From positions 1 to 60,338 of the forward strand of contig JAGGYH010000130.1 of NCBI GenBank assembly GCA_021162615.1: DNA of 60,338 nt, given 5' to 3'. Position 1 is the stretch's first letter. Every line of letters begins with the position of its first letter. The translations under genes were made by a program, and so were the position numbers. The notes beneath the pieces were generated by a model that had not been told where the DNA came from, made no database searches, and saw only the letters and a list, made by a program, of their open reading frames with translations. Shown piece after piece: positions 32,645 to 40,917 of this stretch. This stretch comes from Candidatus Aminicenantota bacterium. GTDB lineage: Bacteria; Acidobacteriota; Aminicenantia; Aminicenantales; Aminicenantaceae.

Positions 32645-34750
32645 CTATGTTTTCTTTTTTATTTTGTTTATCTTTTCCTTTACTTTTCTATAATCTTTAT
32701 TCCACTGTTTTACTTCTTTATACAGACCCAGGGCTTTCTTAAATTCACCTAAATCCTCATAAACCGAAGCGATCTCATATTTAAGGGAATAGGCCGGTTC
32801 TTTGTCTTTTTCAACCAAATCAATAGCCTTTTGCAGCCATTTGAGAGCTTCCTTAAAATCTTCTTTCTTACGGAAACAGGAGCTGATGACATGAAAACTA
32901 TCCGCTGCCATGTTTTCGTCTTTAGAAGCGATCTTAGCTTCCTCGACAGCTTCATCAAACAATCCCTGTTCCATAAAGGCTACGGCAAGATTATAATGAC
33001 TATCAAAGTCTTCTTTCCCGACCTTTTCATCCAGGGCCTTGCGGAAATCAGATACAATATCTGAGAGGGCTTTCTCCACAATCGTTGTGTCCCCCCTTAA
33101 CTGGTAATTATAGATATCTTTAATAGCCTCTATCTCTTCGTCCGGTCTTCCGGCAAGGTCATAATACTTTTTTTCACCGTCTTGTTTTGAGATAATCGGA
33201 ATAATATCTGTTTCAGCGAAAATATCAGCAGCGGTTAATTTTTCCTCAGAATCAGGCTTTAAGGAAGCGGGTTCAGAAGGAAGGGGAGGCTGCTTGTGTT
33301 CTCCGAATAATTCTGTTTCTCTCTTCTTCACTTCGCCCAAACGTGACGGGATATCTTCAACGTGAATTTCTGAAGCGATAGCTTCCAGCTCTTTTATTTT
33401 TTCATTTATTTTTTCATCATCCGGATACTTGATATTTAGGTTTTGAAGAATTCTCCTTGCGTTCTTGATAAGACCCTGTTCAATATACAAATCCACTTTA
33501 GCAAGAGTGGTCTCTATGACTTCTTCAACCTCACTGACACTCAAAGAGGCCTCTTCACCTTCTTCGAACAGGCCAAGCTCCTTTTTTGTTTTCTTGTATT
33601 CGTTGAAATATTCTTCTTTTTCTGGAAAGAGATTCAGCAGCTCTCCCAGAACCGAGAGCATTTTTTCTTTTTCCTGCCTTTTTCTGTACTCTCTTAAAAT
33701 AAGTCTGTTCACAATTTCAAGATTAACTTTGTTTCCTTTTGACCTGTAAAGATCGGCCAGTTTCTCAAGGGTTCTTATATGAGGCTTTCTGCCTAATAAT
33801 ATAAGGCCTAAAAGACCTATGGCCTTGTCTTCCTTTTTCTTCCTTGCCAATAAATCGACAACCGGCTCGTAATATTCAAATGCCCTATCAAGATTCCCCT
33901 CTTCTATGAACAGCTTTCCCAGTTTTACTCTTGCATCAATATCCTTTGGACTTTCGGCTGTGATTCGCAGGAAAACTTCTTTTGCTTTGTCATTGTTTTT
34001 ATCTTCTAAATAAAGCTTGCCTAAAATATAAAGCGCTTTTAAGTTTTTCTCATCCTTGTTAAGAATCTCACTGATAAGTTTGAAAGCTTCCTTTCTTTTG
34101 TCTTCTTTCTTGTATATCTCAATGATATTGGTTATAGTACGGGGATAATCTTCTCTCAGGTCCCTTGCTTTTTGTAATACTTTATGTGCGTCCTTCAGCT
34201 CTTCTTTACTGATCTTATATTCTGCCACCTCATTCAATTTTTCTATAGCACTATCAATTTTCCCTTCCTTTTCATACAACTCCGCCAAAATCTCTCTAGA
34301 TTCCATGTCATCTTCATTGAGTTTGAGCACTGCTTCATACATTTCTATGGCTTCTTTGTTCTTCTTGCTTTTCTTTAACTCCTTTGCCAGTTTCGAATAT
34401 TCAGCAATAGCTTCGGACTTGAATCCCCGGCTTTTATAAAGGTCTGCAAGCCTTCTGGATACACCAAGGTTCTCCGGCTCTATCCTGGCAACCCTTTTAA
34501 GGGTGGCTATGGACTTGGAGTAAATGCCTTTTTCTTCATATAAACTGGCGATTTTTTCAAACTCAGCGACTGCCTTTTTTCTCTGCCCTGATTTTACATA
34601 CAGGTCTCCCATTATATTCCTAATAGGAATATCCTGTTCGCCTCCGGTCAATAATTTTTTATATTCTGTGACAGCTTCCTCATTCTTCCCCCTTTTGACC
34701 AGTTTTCTGGCTCTGGCTTCTATTTGCTGCCTTTCTTCTATATCAGTCAT
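32645..34750 (-). CDS. Large tetratricopeptide-repeat protein
   Basis: About 701 residues, almost entirely TPR helices: at least eight recognisable units in residues 1-300, a charged linker, and further units in the last 150 residues (HYNLAVAFMEQGLFDEAVEEA, EALKWLQKAIDLVEK). The composition is Lys/Glu rich, there is no signal peptide or membrane segment, so it is cytoplasmic. Starts are GTG 34759 or ATG 34750; I chose the ATG. It overlaps the end of rnhB by a few bases and is the last gene of the ribosomal-protein operon. Proteins like this scaffold complexes; the partner is unknown. Its gene follows the operon in other unclassified-phylum genomes, as far as I can recall, with low certainty. 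Confidence 0.85.
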   Translation of the reverse strand: MTDIEERQQIEARARKLVKRGKNEEAVTEYKKLLTGGEQDIPIRNIMGDLYVKSGQRKKAVAEFEKIASLYEEKGIYSKSIATLKRVARIEPENLGVSRRLADLYKSRGFKSEAIAEYSKLAKELKKSKKNKEAIEMYEAVLKLNEDDMESREILAELYEKEGKIDSAIEKLNEVAEYKISKEELKDAHKVLQKARDLREDYPRTITNIIEIYKKEDKRKEAFKLISEILNKDEKNLKALYILGKLYLEDKNNDKAKEVFLRITAESPKDIDARVKLGKLFIEEGNLDRAFEYYEPVVDLLARKKKEDKAIGLLGLILLGRKPHIRTLEKLADLYRSKGNKVNLEIVNRLILREYRKRQEKEKMLSVLGELLNLFPEKEEYFNEYKKTKKELGLFEEGEEASLSVSEVEEVIETTLAKVDLYIEQGLIKNARRILQNLNIKYPDDEKINEKIKELEAIASEIHVEDIPSRLGEVKKRETELFGEHKQPPLPSEPASLKPDSEEKLTAADIFAETDIIPIISKQDGEKKYYDLAGRPDEEIEAIKDIYNYQLRGDTTIVEKALSDIVSDFRKALDEKVGKEDFDSHYNLAVAFMEQGLFDEAVEEAKIASKDENMAADSFHVISSCFRKKEDFKEALKWLQKAIDLVEKDKEPAYSLKYEIASVYEDLGEFKKALGLYKEVKQWNKDYRKVKEKINKIKKKT

Positions 34751-35408
34751 CTTTTCCACACTTCAATCTAAAGGAAGACCTATGAAAAACAGTAGGCCCG
34801 AGTTCTGCTAATGCTCTGTAATGCTCCCTGGTCCCATACCCCTTGTTTTTCTCCAGCAAATATCCCTCAAACACCCGGCTCATCCTGACTATCATCTGAT
34901 CCCTTAGAACCTTTGCCACTATTGATGCCGCTGCAATCGAAATACTCTTCCGGTCTCCTTTATAAACTCTCTTCTGATAACAATTTACATTATCAAGCTC
35001 TAATCCGTCAACTAAAAGAAAATCAGCTTTCTCTGCCATGTTTTCAACAGCTCTTTTCATGGACTCTTTTGAAGCCCATAAAATATTATTTCTGTCAATT
35101 TCTACGTTTGTGGCAGCCCCGATTCCAACGGAAGAGGCATTCTTTAATATCAAATGTGATAGCCTTCTTCTTTTTTTTTCAGAAAGAAGCTTTGAATCAT
35201 TGATTTCCTTTAACCACCCCTCAGGAGTACTGTATATATAAGAGGGAGAAAACATAACAGCCGCTGATACGACCGGCCCAAACAGAGCTCCTCTTCCAAC
35301 TTCGTCTATTCCAGCAATATTTTTAAACCCTCTTTTTGCTATTTGCCTTTCTATATGAAAATCAGCCACTTTTCCTTTATCATAACATAAAGATGAATCC
35401 TCAACCAC
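34743..35408 (-). CDS. rnhB: Ribonuclease HII
   Basis: Removes ribonucleotides from DNA-RNA hybrids. In this 221-residue protein the catalytic carboxylates are visible: Asp35-Glu36 in AGIDEVGRGALFGPVV, Asp in DFLLVDGL, and the last metal ligand region AAASIVAKVLRDQ. The GRG motif has ALFGP where most enzymes have PLAGP. The start is GTG 35408; an N-terminal extension of about 28 residues precedes the catalytic core. It sits 15 bp downstream of rplS, the usual position in the rpsP-trmD-rplS-rnhB operon. Confidence 0.95.
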   Translation of the reverse strand: MVEDSSLCYDKGKVADFHIERQIAKRGFKNIAGIDEVGRGALFGPVVSAAVMFSPSYIYSTPEGWLKEINDSKLLSEKKRRRLSHLILKNASSVGIGAATNVEIDRNNILWASKESMKRAVENMAEKADFLLVDGLELDNVNCYQKRVYKGDRKSISIAAASIVAKVLRDQMIVRMSRVFEGYLLEKNKGYGTREHYRALAELGPTVFHRSSFRLKCGKDD

Positions 35409-35423
35409 AGCACAAACAATAAA

Positions 35424-35765
35424 CTACCTGGATTCTTTTATATTGGCCGCTTTACCCTTCAAATCACGTAAATAATATAATTTAGCCCTTCTTACTCTAC
35501 CTTTTCTGACAACTTTTATTTTTTTTATGCTTTTGGAATAAAGCGGAAATATTCTCTCTACTCCTATGCCAAAAGAGAGCTTCCTGACAGTAAACATCTT
35601 TTTTGCACCCGAGCCTCTTTTCGAAATCACATTACCTTTAAACACCTGGACTCTCTCTTTGTCTCCTTCCCTTATGATCACATGAACCTCAACAGTATCC
35701 CCTACATTAAAATTATCCCTGTCTTCCTTTATGTTGTCTTTCTCTACTAAATCAATGAGATTCAT
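35424..35765 (-). CDS. rplS: 50S ribosomal protein L19
   Basis: A ribosomal protein at the 30S-50S interface. The 113-residue protein has typical sequence: [60 protein letters not shown] and [24 protein letters not shown]. The length is standard. The start overlaps the end of trmD by 14 bp, so translation is likely coupled. Confidence 0.97.
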   Translation of the reverse strand: MNLIDLVEKDNIKEDRDNFNVGDTVEVHVIIREGDKERVQVFKGNVISKRGSGAKKMFTVRKLSFGIGVERIFPLYSKSIKKIKVVRKGRVRRAKLYYLRDLKGKAANIKESR

Positions 35766-36504
35766 TGTTCCCGCCTTTCATTTCATTTCTTAACTCTTCA
35801 ATAAGGGCTTTATCTTGTTCAGAAAGCTCAAGGCCCTTTAAAAGATCAGGCCTGAGATCCATGGTTTTCTCAAGGGCTTTTTTCCGTCTCCAGCGTTCAA
35901 TTTTTTCGTGATTCCCCGAAAACAAGACCTCGGGGACTTTAAACCCTCTGAAAGATCTGGGCCTTGTGAACTGAGGATAATCCAGCAAGCCCGATGAGAA
36001 TGAATCCTGCTTTACTGATTCTGACCTTCCTACCACCCCAGGGAAAAATCTTGATACACTGTCAACGATGACCATAGCGGCCAGTTCTCCTCCGGTCAAA
36101 ACAAAATCTCCTATGGAAATCTCATCTGTAGCCAGGTTTTGAGCCACCCTTTCATCTACTCCTTCATAGCGCCCGCAAATAAGTATTATCTGAGAGCATT
36201 CAGAAAATCTTTCTGCCATTTTCGAGTCAAAGCATTTTCCCTTCGGACTCAGCAGGCATATCAATGCATCTTTTTCCTTTTTAACTGCTTCTACAGCAAG
36301 AAATACCGGTTCAGGCTTGAAAACCATTCCCTTGCTTCCTCCGAAAGGTCGGTCATCCACCTGATGATGTTTATCTTGTGCATAATCTCTCAGGTTGTGG
36401 ATGTTGATCTCGAACAAGCCTTTTTTCAGAGCTTTCTCTAGGATTCCCTTTGAAAAATAACTCTCAAATATTTCTGGGAATATTGTGATTATATCAAACC
36501 TCAT
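35752..36504 (-). CDS. trmD: tRNA (guanine-N1)-methyltransferase
   Basis: Methylates G37 of tRNAs with SAM using a trefoil-knot SPOUT fold, preventing +1 frameshifting. The 250-residue protein shows [39 protein letters not shown] and [32 protein letters not shown], the knot and SAM site. The usual upstream partner rimM is absent: 236 bp of non-coding sequence separates it from khpA. Downstream rplS overlaps by 14 bp. Confidence 0.97.
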   Translation of the reverse strand: MRFDIITIFPEIFESYFSKGILEKALKKGLFEINIHNLRDYAQDKHHQVDDRPFGGSKGMVFKPEPVFLAVEAVKKEKDALICLLSPKGKCFDSKMAERFSECSQIILICGRYEGVDERVAQNLATDEISIGDFVLTGGELAAMVIVDSVSRFFPGVVGRSESVKQDSFSSGLLDYPQFTRPRSFRGFKVPEVLFSGNHEKIERWRRKKALEKTMDLRPDLLKGLELSEQDKALIEELRNEMKGGNNESH

Positions 36505-36740
36505 CCCGCCCTTAAAATCCTTTAAAATAATGACACTTAATTATTTGCGGAATCCAATCTTTTTGTTATGCAGAAGTATTTCCCCCTGCCCACATTCTTT
36601 TCTGAGAACTGCTTATAAAGCCTTTTCTTTTAAAACAAATACGACAAAGGCTCTCTCATCCCGCTTAAGTATCTTTTTTCTCTGAGCCTTCCTTTTTCCT
36701 CCTTTGAATTCTCACTGCTTTAAGGCTTCTGATCGATACT
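36505..36740. other. Non-coding gap at the position normally occupied by rimM
   Basis: No open frame with a credible start exists on either strand. On the minus strand a short frame with an internal stop reads like protein (KRDERAFVVFVLKEKAL, then KECGQGEILLHNKKIGF) and an unused AAAGGAGG sequence lies near 36700. None of it resembles RimM. It may be a decayed gene or a leader region. Confidence 0.4.
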
Positions 36741-36974
36741 TTACTTCTCAATTATTTCCAGATTGAATCTTCTTTTTAGTTTCATACCCGCTGCACCAAG
36801 TATGACTCTGATAGCTCTTGCAGTTCTTCCCTGTTTTCCAATGACTTTACCTAAATCCTCCGGAGCAACTTTAAGTTCAAGAATTGTGGTCTGTTCCCCC
36901 TCTAATTGGGAAACCACCACTTTGTCCGGATTGTCAACCAATGACTTAGCAATCATTTCAACTAGTTCTTGCAC
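36741..36974 (-). CDS. khpA: KH-domain RNA-binding protein
   Basis: A 77-residue single KH domain protein of the KhpA/YlqC family. The GxxG loop appears as [22 protein letters not shown]. Such proteins form dimers with KhpB/EloR and bind RNA. It is located between rpsP and trmD, the conserved position. The stop is followed by the 236-bp gap. It is separated from rpsP by 11 bp, with a Shine-Dalgarno-like AGGAGG just before its ATG. Confidence 0.93.
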   Translation of the reverse strand: MQELVEMIAKSLVDNPDKVVVSQLEGEQTTILELKVAPEDLGKVIGKQGRTARAIRVILGAAGMKLKRRFNLEIIEK

Positions 36975-36985
36975 TGTAACCTCCT

Positions 36986-37249
36986 TTAGGCTTGTTTTTC
37001 TGTTTGTTTCTCTGATATAGAAATTTTATTTAAAAGAGACCGTACTGTATTAGAAGCTTGAGCTCCTTTACTTATCCAATATCTCGCTCTTTCTAAATCA
37101 ATGCTAATCTCAGGAGGGTCTTGTAAAGGATTGTAATATCCTATTGTCTCCTTTGCTATGCTTTCTCGCGGTCTTCTGGAATCCATGACAACGATCCGGT
37201 AAAAGGGCCGCTTCTTCGCTCCGTGTCTTCTTAATCTGATTGCAACCAT
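36986..37249 (-). CDS. rpsP: 30S ribosomal protein S16
   Basis: An 87-residue small-subunit protein that assists 30S assembly. Hallmark sequence: [41 protein letters not shown], then [22 protein letters not shown]. It is the first gene of the operon, preceded by a good promoter and by repeat copy D, which lies upstream of the -35 box. The C-terminal tail is short. Confidence 0.97.
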   Translation of the reverse strand: MVAIRLRRHGAKKRPFYRIVVMDSRRPRESIAKETIGYYNPLQDPPEISIDLERARYWISKGAQASNTVRSLLNKISISEKQTEKQA

Positions 37250-37286
37250 CTAATACACTCTACTCCATATTATGATTTGTTTTGAG

Positions 37287-37315
37287 ATGATAGCTAAATT
37301 TTGACCATAAGTCAA
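37287..37315 (-). promoter_or_regulatory. Sigma-70-type promoter of the rpsP operon
   Basis: On the minus strand, TTGACT (37310-37315), 17-bp spacer, TATCAT (37287-37292), about 38 bp upstream of the rpsP ATG. Repeat copy D ends 9 bp beyond the -35 box. Confidence 0.65.
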
Positions 37316-37324
37316 CCTTTTTTA

Positions 37325-37465
37325 CCTGGATTATTCACAAGTCGAGGTTTTAAACCTTATGAAATTCAGGTGTGGACGTGGCGACATTGAAGATTTAGCC
37401 TTCGGATGCAAGCGCCGAGAAAAACGAAAAAATGCTTATCGCCATTTTTTTATGAATAGGTCAGG
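37325..37465 (+). repeat. Dispersed MITE-like inverted-repeat element, copy D (141 bp)
   Basis: Complete copy: left end CCTGGATTATTCACAAGTC, right end TGAATAGGTCAGG, flanked by TTTA duplications (37321-37324 and 37466-37469). The interior is longer than in copy B and contains AAATTCAGGTGTGGA and the conserved A-run/CGCCAT/T-run hairpin. The right-hand TTTA contains the ffh stop codon (TAA on the minus strand). Confidence 0.87.
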
Positions 37466-37466
37466 T

Positions 37467-38798
37467 TTAATGAGATAAAGGAAAGGAAGACATCATTTTC
37501 TTGAAAACCGACTTCTTCATCATCTTCTTCATATCAAAAAATTGTTTGAGCAGCTGGTTGACTTCAGCGACAGGCCTTCCGCTTCCCCTAGCGATCCGTG
37601 CCCTTCTGCTCCCGTTTATTATTTTCGGATTGTTTCTTTCCGCAGAAGTCATAGAATTGATAACCGCCTCAAAATAATTGACCTTCTTGTCATCTATATT
37701 CATTTTATTGATATTCTTAAAAACTCCTCCTGAAGGAAGCGCCTGTAAAATCTGAGATAATGAACCCATTTTTTTGATTTGCTCAAGCTGTTTCCTGAAA
37801 TCCTCAAGTGTAAACTCCTCCCTCCGCATCCTTTTTGCCAGCTCTTCTGCTTGTTTCATATCTGTTTCTTTTTCTGCTTTCTCTATAAAAGTCAGCATAT
37901 CCCCCATTCCAATAATCCGAGAAGCCATTCTGTCAGGATGGAATACTTCCAGTTTGTCAAATTTTTCACCCACGCCAATAAACTTAATGGGTTTCCCTGT
38001 GACGGCAGCAATAGACAAGGCAGCCCCTCCTCTGGCATCTCCATCGAGTTTTGTCAGAATAATGGAGGTCAATCCGATTTTTTCTTCAAAAACAGACGCG
38101 CTTTTAACAGCATCCTGTCCCGTCATAGAATCTCCGATATAAATAACTTCATCAGGATTCAATTTGTCTCTAACGAACTTCAGCTCGTCCATAAGCTCAT
38201 CATCTACATGCAGTCTCCCGGCTGTATCCACAATAAGAGGAGTATGGTTGTTTTTTTCAGCATAGGCGACCGTCTCTTCTAATGCCTTATGAGGAGAGTC
38301 CATCTGTTTTATTGAGAACTCAAAAAAAGACGAATGAATAGCCTTGGCTATTGTTTTTAACTGCTCCTGTGCCGCTGGCCTTTTGAGATCAAAGGAAACC
38401 ATCAGCGGATTATGGTTGAGCCCCATCTCCCTCAGGGCAAGCTTCCCGCATGTGGTGGTCTTTCCTGTGCCCTGAAGCCCTACCAGCATAAACACGGAAG
38501 GGGGAGCATCCGCATAATTCATGTCTTGCTCTTTCTGCCCCAGCATTACTGTCAGTTCATCCCTGACGATCTTAATGACTTGCTGAGCCGGAGAAAGACT
38601 CGACAGCACTTTCTGGTCCAGCGCTTTCTCTTTGACCCTGACCTCAAAATCTTTGACGACTTTGTAATTGACATCCGCTTCAAGAAAAGCCATTCTCATC
38701 ATCTTTAAGGCTTCCTGCATGTTCTTTTCAGTGATTTTTCCCTCCCCGCGGAGGTATCTCATGACGTTTTGAAGACGTTCGGATATTTGTTCTAACAT
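37467..38798 (-). CDS. ffh: Signal recognition particle protein Ffh
   Basis: GTPase of the signal recognition particle that delivers nascent membrane proteins to FtsY. The 443-residue protein has N domain (1-90, GEGKITEKNMQEALKMMRMAFLEADVNY), G domain with GLQGTGKTT, DTAGRL and TKLDGDARGG, and Met-rich M domain (about 300-443) with the SRP-RNA-binding helix around RIARGSGRPVAEVNQLLKQF. The stop codon coincides with the target duplication of repeat copy D; insertion did not change the reading frame. AGAGAGG precedes the ATG. Confidence 0.96.
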   Translation of the reverse strand: MLEQISERLQNVMRYLRGEGKITEKNMQEALKMMRMAFLEADVNYKVVKDFEVRVKEKALDQKVLSSLSPAQQVIKIVRDELTVMLGQKEQDMNYADAPPSVFMLVGLQGTGKTTTCGKLALREMGLNHNPLMVSFDLKRPAAQEQLKTIAKAIHSSFFEFSIKQMDSPHKALEETVAYAEKNNHTPLIVDTAGRLHVDDELMDELKFVRDKLNPDEVIYIGDSMTGQDAVKSASVFEEKIGLTSIILTKLDGDARGGAALSIAAVTGKPIKFIGVGEKFDKLEVFHPDRMASRIIGMGDMLTFIEKAEKETDMKQAEELAKRMRREEFTLEDFRKQLEQIKKMGSLSQILQALPSGGVFKNINKMNIDDKKVNYFEAVINSMTSAERNNPKIINGSRRARIARGSGRPVAEVNQLLKQFFDMKKMMKKSVFKKMMSSFPLSH

Positions 38799-38848
38799 AG
38801 GTCCTCTCTTTTCGGCCTGGAATCTTAATGAAACGTACAGCTTTTTTC

Positions 38849-38854
38849 ATTATA
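38849..38854 (-). promoter_or_regulatory. Extended -10 promoter of ffh
   Basis: On the minus strand, TGATATAAT gives a perfect TATAAT preceded by the extended TGn motif, 50 bp before the ATG. No good -35 box is present at 16-18 bp, as expected for extended -10 promoters. The IS lies 30 bp upstream. Confidence 0.55.
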
Positions 38855-38890
38855 TCATAACGAGCGGGATTGGGGTTATTACTTCCAGGA

Positions 38891-39039
38891 GTTCCCCCAA
38901 AAATTAGCCTAAACAAGGCTTAAGTTATTTTATTTCAATCAATTACGGAGAATCAAAAGTGGAAAAGCAAAAAAATGGGGGAACTTTTAACCCTTTTAGG
39001 CTAAAATGAGGGCCTCATGATGCCAAGCCCGAAGGCTTG
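38891..39039 (+). promoter_or_regulatory. Transposase leader with competing inverted repeats
   Basis: GTTCCCCCA (38891-38899) can pair with TGGGGGAAC (38976-38984), or TTAGCCTAAA (38904-38913) with TTTAGGCTAA (38995-39004). The pairs interlock, so both hairpins cannot form as nested stems. A CAAGCC/GGCTTG hairpin with a CGAA loop (39024-39039) lies 30 nt before the transposase ATG. Confidence 0.5.
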
Positions 39040-39068
39040 CATTGGTTATTTTATCAGAGGAGGCCCCT

Positions 39069-40328
39069 ATGCATTATGCCAAAACTGCTTCAAAATTGCG
39101 AGAACAAATTATAAAATTTTCGGGGGAACTTTCTGCAGGTTGGCCCAAGGTTGCTCGTCGTTTTTTGGCTGAAGCCATTTATGGGATTCAAGCCCGTCAG
39201 TCACTTCATTTGACAGAGATAGCTCGGGCTCTTGGGGAAAAGATATCACTTAAAAAGACTCAATATCGGTTGTCTCGGCAGTTGGGACGAGATGATCTTG
39301 GAAGGAGAGTTATAAAAGGGCTCTTTGACCTGGCAGCACCAAGGGTGGAGAAAAAGACCTTGTTAATCTTGGATATCTCAGATATCAAAAAAAAGTATGC
39401 CCGCAAAATGGAACACTTGGCCCGTATTCGAGACGGTAGCGAAAAGACTCTAGCTAATGGGTATTGGATCATCCAAGTCATCGCAGCAGAGGTGGGAAAG
39501 ACTTCCCTTGTCCCTCTTTATGGGTCGCTTTATTCTCAGAGGAGTCCTTATTTTCAAAGCGAGAACTTAGAACTTCGTGGGGCAATCAGCAAGGTCTCTC
39601 AGGCAACGGAAAAGAAAGGAACTTGGGTTATAGACCGAGGGGGAGACAGGGACTATCTTTTCGACTACATGCTCGACAATAAACTCTCTTTTCTTGTTCG
39701 CATGAAAAAGAACAGAGATCTTATTTACAGAGCAAAAGCACATCCAATCCTAGAGTTGGCTATGACTTGCCCCTTGCCTTATGCGGAGCGGATCGTTAAG
39801 GAGGAGAAGGGAAAAGAGACCATCTATGATCTGCGATTTGGAGCCCGTCCAGTCAAACTTCCAGGCAGATCAAAGCCACTTACGCTGGTGGTTGTCCGTG
39901 GTTTCGGCCAAGAACCAATGATGCTTTTAACCGATCTTCGAGTCACAAAGAGCCGGAAAAGCATATGGGGAATTATCGAGTCTTATCTGACTAGATGGCG
40001 TATCGAAGAGACAATACGTTTCCTTAAACAAAGCTATCAGGTGGAAGATATCCGTCTTCTCACTTATCATCGTCTTCAGAATATGATGGCGATTCTCACC
40101 GTTGTGGCATTCTTTGCCATGGTGTATCTGGGTTTGAAGACAAAATTGAGGGTGTTATCCCGGCATGTGATGGGAGCTGCAAAAAGATTGTTCGGCATAC
40201 CGGATTTTCACTTCTATGCCCTTGCCGATGGTATTCGTGAGTTCCTTTTCGGCCGTAATTCAGGCTTACAACGCTTCCATCACCAGTGGATTGAAGAAAA
40301 TAATCAACTCCCTCTCTTCGACCCTTAA
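39069..40328 (+). CDS. IS4-family DDE transposase
   Basis: A 419-residue transposase from the ATG at 39069, which has a GAGGAGG ribosome-binding site; an upstream TTG at 39042 is less likely. Catalytic residues: first Asp in LLILDISDIKK, second in WVIDRGGDRDY, and the IS4 Y-(2)-R-(3)-E-(6)-K signature perfectly preserved in YLTRWRIEETIRFLKQ. The N-terminal region (LHLTEIARALGEKISLKKTQYRLSRQL) is a helix-turn-helix-like DNA-binding part. The frame is intact end to end, so the element is probably active. Confidence 0.95.
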   Translation: MHYAKTASKLREQIIKFSGELSAGWPKVARRFLAEAIYGIQARQSLHLTEIARALGEKISLKKTQYRLSRQLGRDDLGRRVIKGLFDLAAPRVEKKTLLILDISDIKKKYARKMEHLARIRDGSEKTLANGYWIIQVIAAEVGKTSLVPLYGSLYSQRSPYFQSENLELRGAISKVSQATEKKGTWVIDRGGDRDYLFDYMLDNKLSFLVRMKKNRDLIYRAKAHPILELAMTCPLPYAERIVKEEKGKETIYDLRFGARPVKLPGRSKPLTLVVVRGFGQEPMMLLTDLRVTKSRKSIWGIIESYLTRWRIEETIRFLKQSYQVEDIRLLTYHRLQNMMAILTVVAFFAMVYLGLKTKLRVLSRHVMGAAKRLFGIPDFHFYALADGIREFLFGRNSGLQRFHHQWIEENNQLPLFDP

Positions 40329-40361
40329 ATTTTTGGGGGAACTCCTGGTTATTACTTCCTC

Positions 40362-40390
40362 TTGACATTTACATCCATAGCGATTAATTT
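40362..40390 (+). promoter_or_regulatory. Sigma-70-type promoter of accB-accC
   Basis: TTGACA (40362-40367), 17-bp spacer, TAATTT (40385-40390), beginning 5 bp after the IS target duplication. Sequences upstream of -35 were replaced by the IS. Confidence 0.65.
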
Positions 40391-40443
40391 AATACTACTT
40401 TTCTCAAAGCGAGAATGGTTTCGGCTTTTTAGGGAGATACGCA

Positions 40444-40917
40444 ATGAAATCAAAGATCGATTATAAGGAAATATCAAAACTTATAGATCTGCTTGAAAAA
40501 AGGAATCTCCTCGACTTTGAACTTGAGACGGAGGGTTTCAAAATAAAAATAAGCAGAGAACACAAGCTGCCAGAGGTCAAAGAAGCGACTGTCACAACCG
40601 AGCACCTCAAGTCTGACCAGAAAAATGAAAAAAAAGAAACAATAGAAGAAAAAAAAGACAAATCAACAGATAACAATCTCCACTTTATCACCTCTCCGAT
40701 GGTAGGGACTTTCTACAGAGCGCCTGACCCTTCCTCTCCTCCATTTGTAGAAATCGGGGAAGACATAAAGAAAAACCAGACCCTGTGCATCATAGAAGCC
40801 ATGAAACTGATGAACGAAATCGAATCAGATATAGACGGCATCATAGAGGATATATACGTCAAAAATGGGAACCCGGTCGAGTACGGACAAAAACTTTTTT
40901 CAGTGAAAAAGAAATAA
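40444..40917 (+). CDS. accB: Biotin carboxyl carrier protein of acetyl-CoA carboxylase
   Basis: Carries biotin between the biotin carboxylase and carboxyltransferase in malonyl-CoA synthesis. The 157-residue protein has an N-terminal helix-rich domain (1-35), a Lys/Glu/Thr linker (45-80) and a C-terminal biotinyl domain (about 82-157) with the biotinylation motif EAMKLMNEI, the Lys being modified. The [21 protein letters not shown] thumb region is typical of AccB. GGGAGA precedes the ATG. accC follows immediately at the next base. accA and accD are not in the window. Confidence 0.96.
   Translation: MKSKIDYKEISKLIDLLEKRNLLDFELETEGFKIKISREHKLPEVKEATVTTEHLKSDQKNEKKETIEEKKDKSTDNNLHFITSPMVGTFYRAPDPSSPPFVEIGEDIKKNQTLCIIEAMKLMNEIESDIDGIIEDIYVKNGNPVEYGQKLFSVKKK

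Larger units (their letters stand above)
38885..40348 (+). mobile_element. Intact IS4-type insertion sequence (1464 bp)
   Basis: Identical 21-bp terminal inverted repeats beginning CCAGGAGTTCCCCCAAAAAT (38885 inward and 40348 inward), bounded by a perfect 9-bp target duplication TTATTACTT (38876-38884 and 40349-40357). It contains one transposase gene. Perfect ends and duplication indicate recent insertion. It lies between the ffh and accB promoters without destroying either: the accB -35 box starts 5 bp after the right duplication. Confidence 0.96.

Noticed and set aside
36485-36685. 66-codon plus-strand frame covering the rimM gap
   Set aside because: Starts inside trmD antisense, Ser/Phe-rich shadow composition, no ribosome-binding site.
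37301-37320. TTGAC/GTCAA hairpin followed by a T-run, resembling a rho-independent terminator
   Set aside because: The stem is only 5 A/T-rich pairs, no plus-strand gene ends upstream, and the sequence is better explained as the rpsP -35 region.
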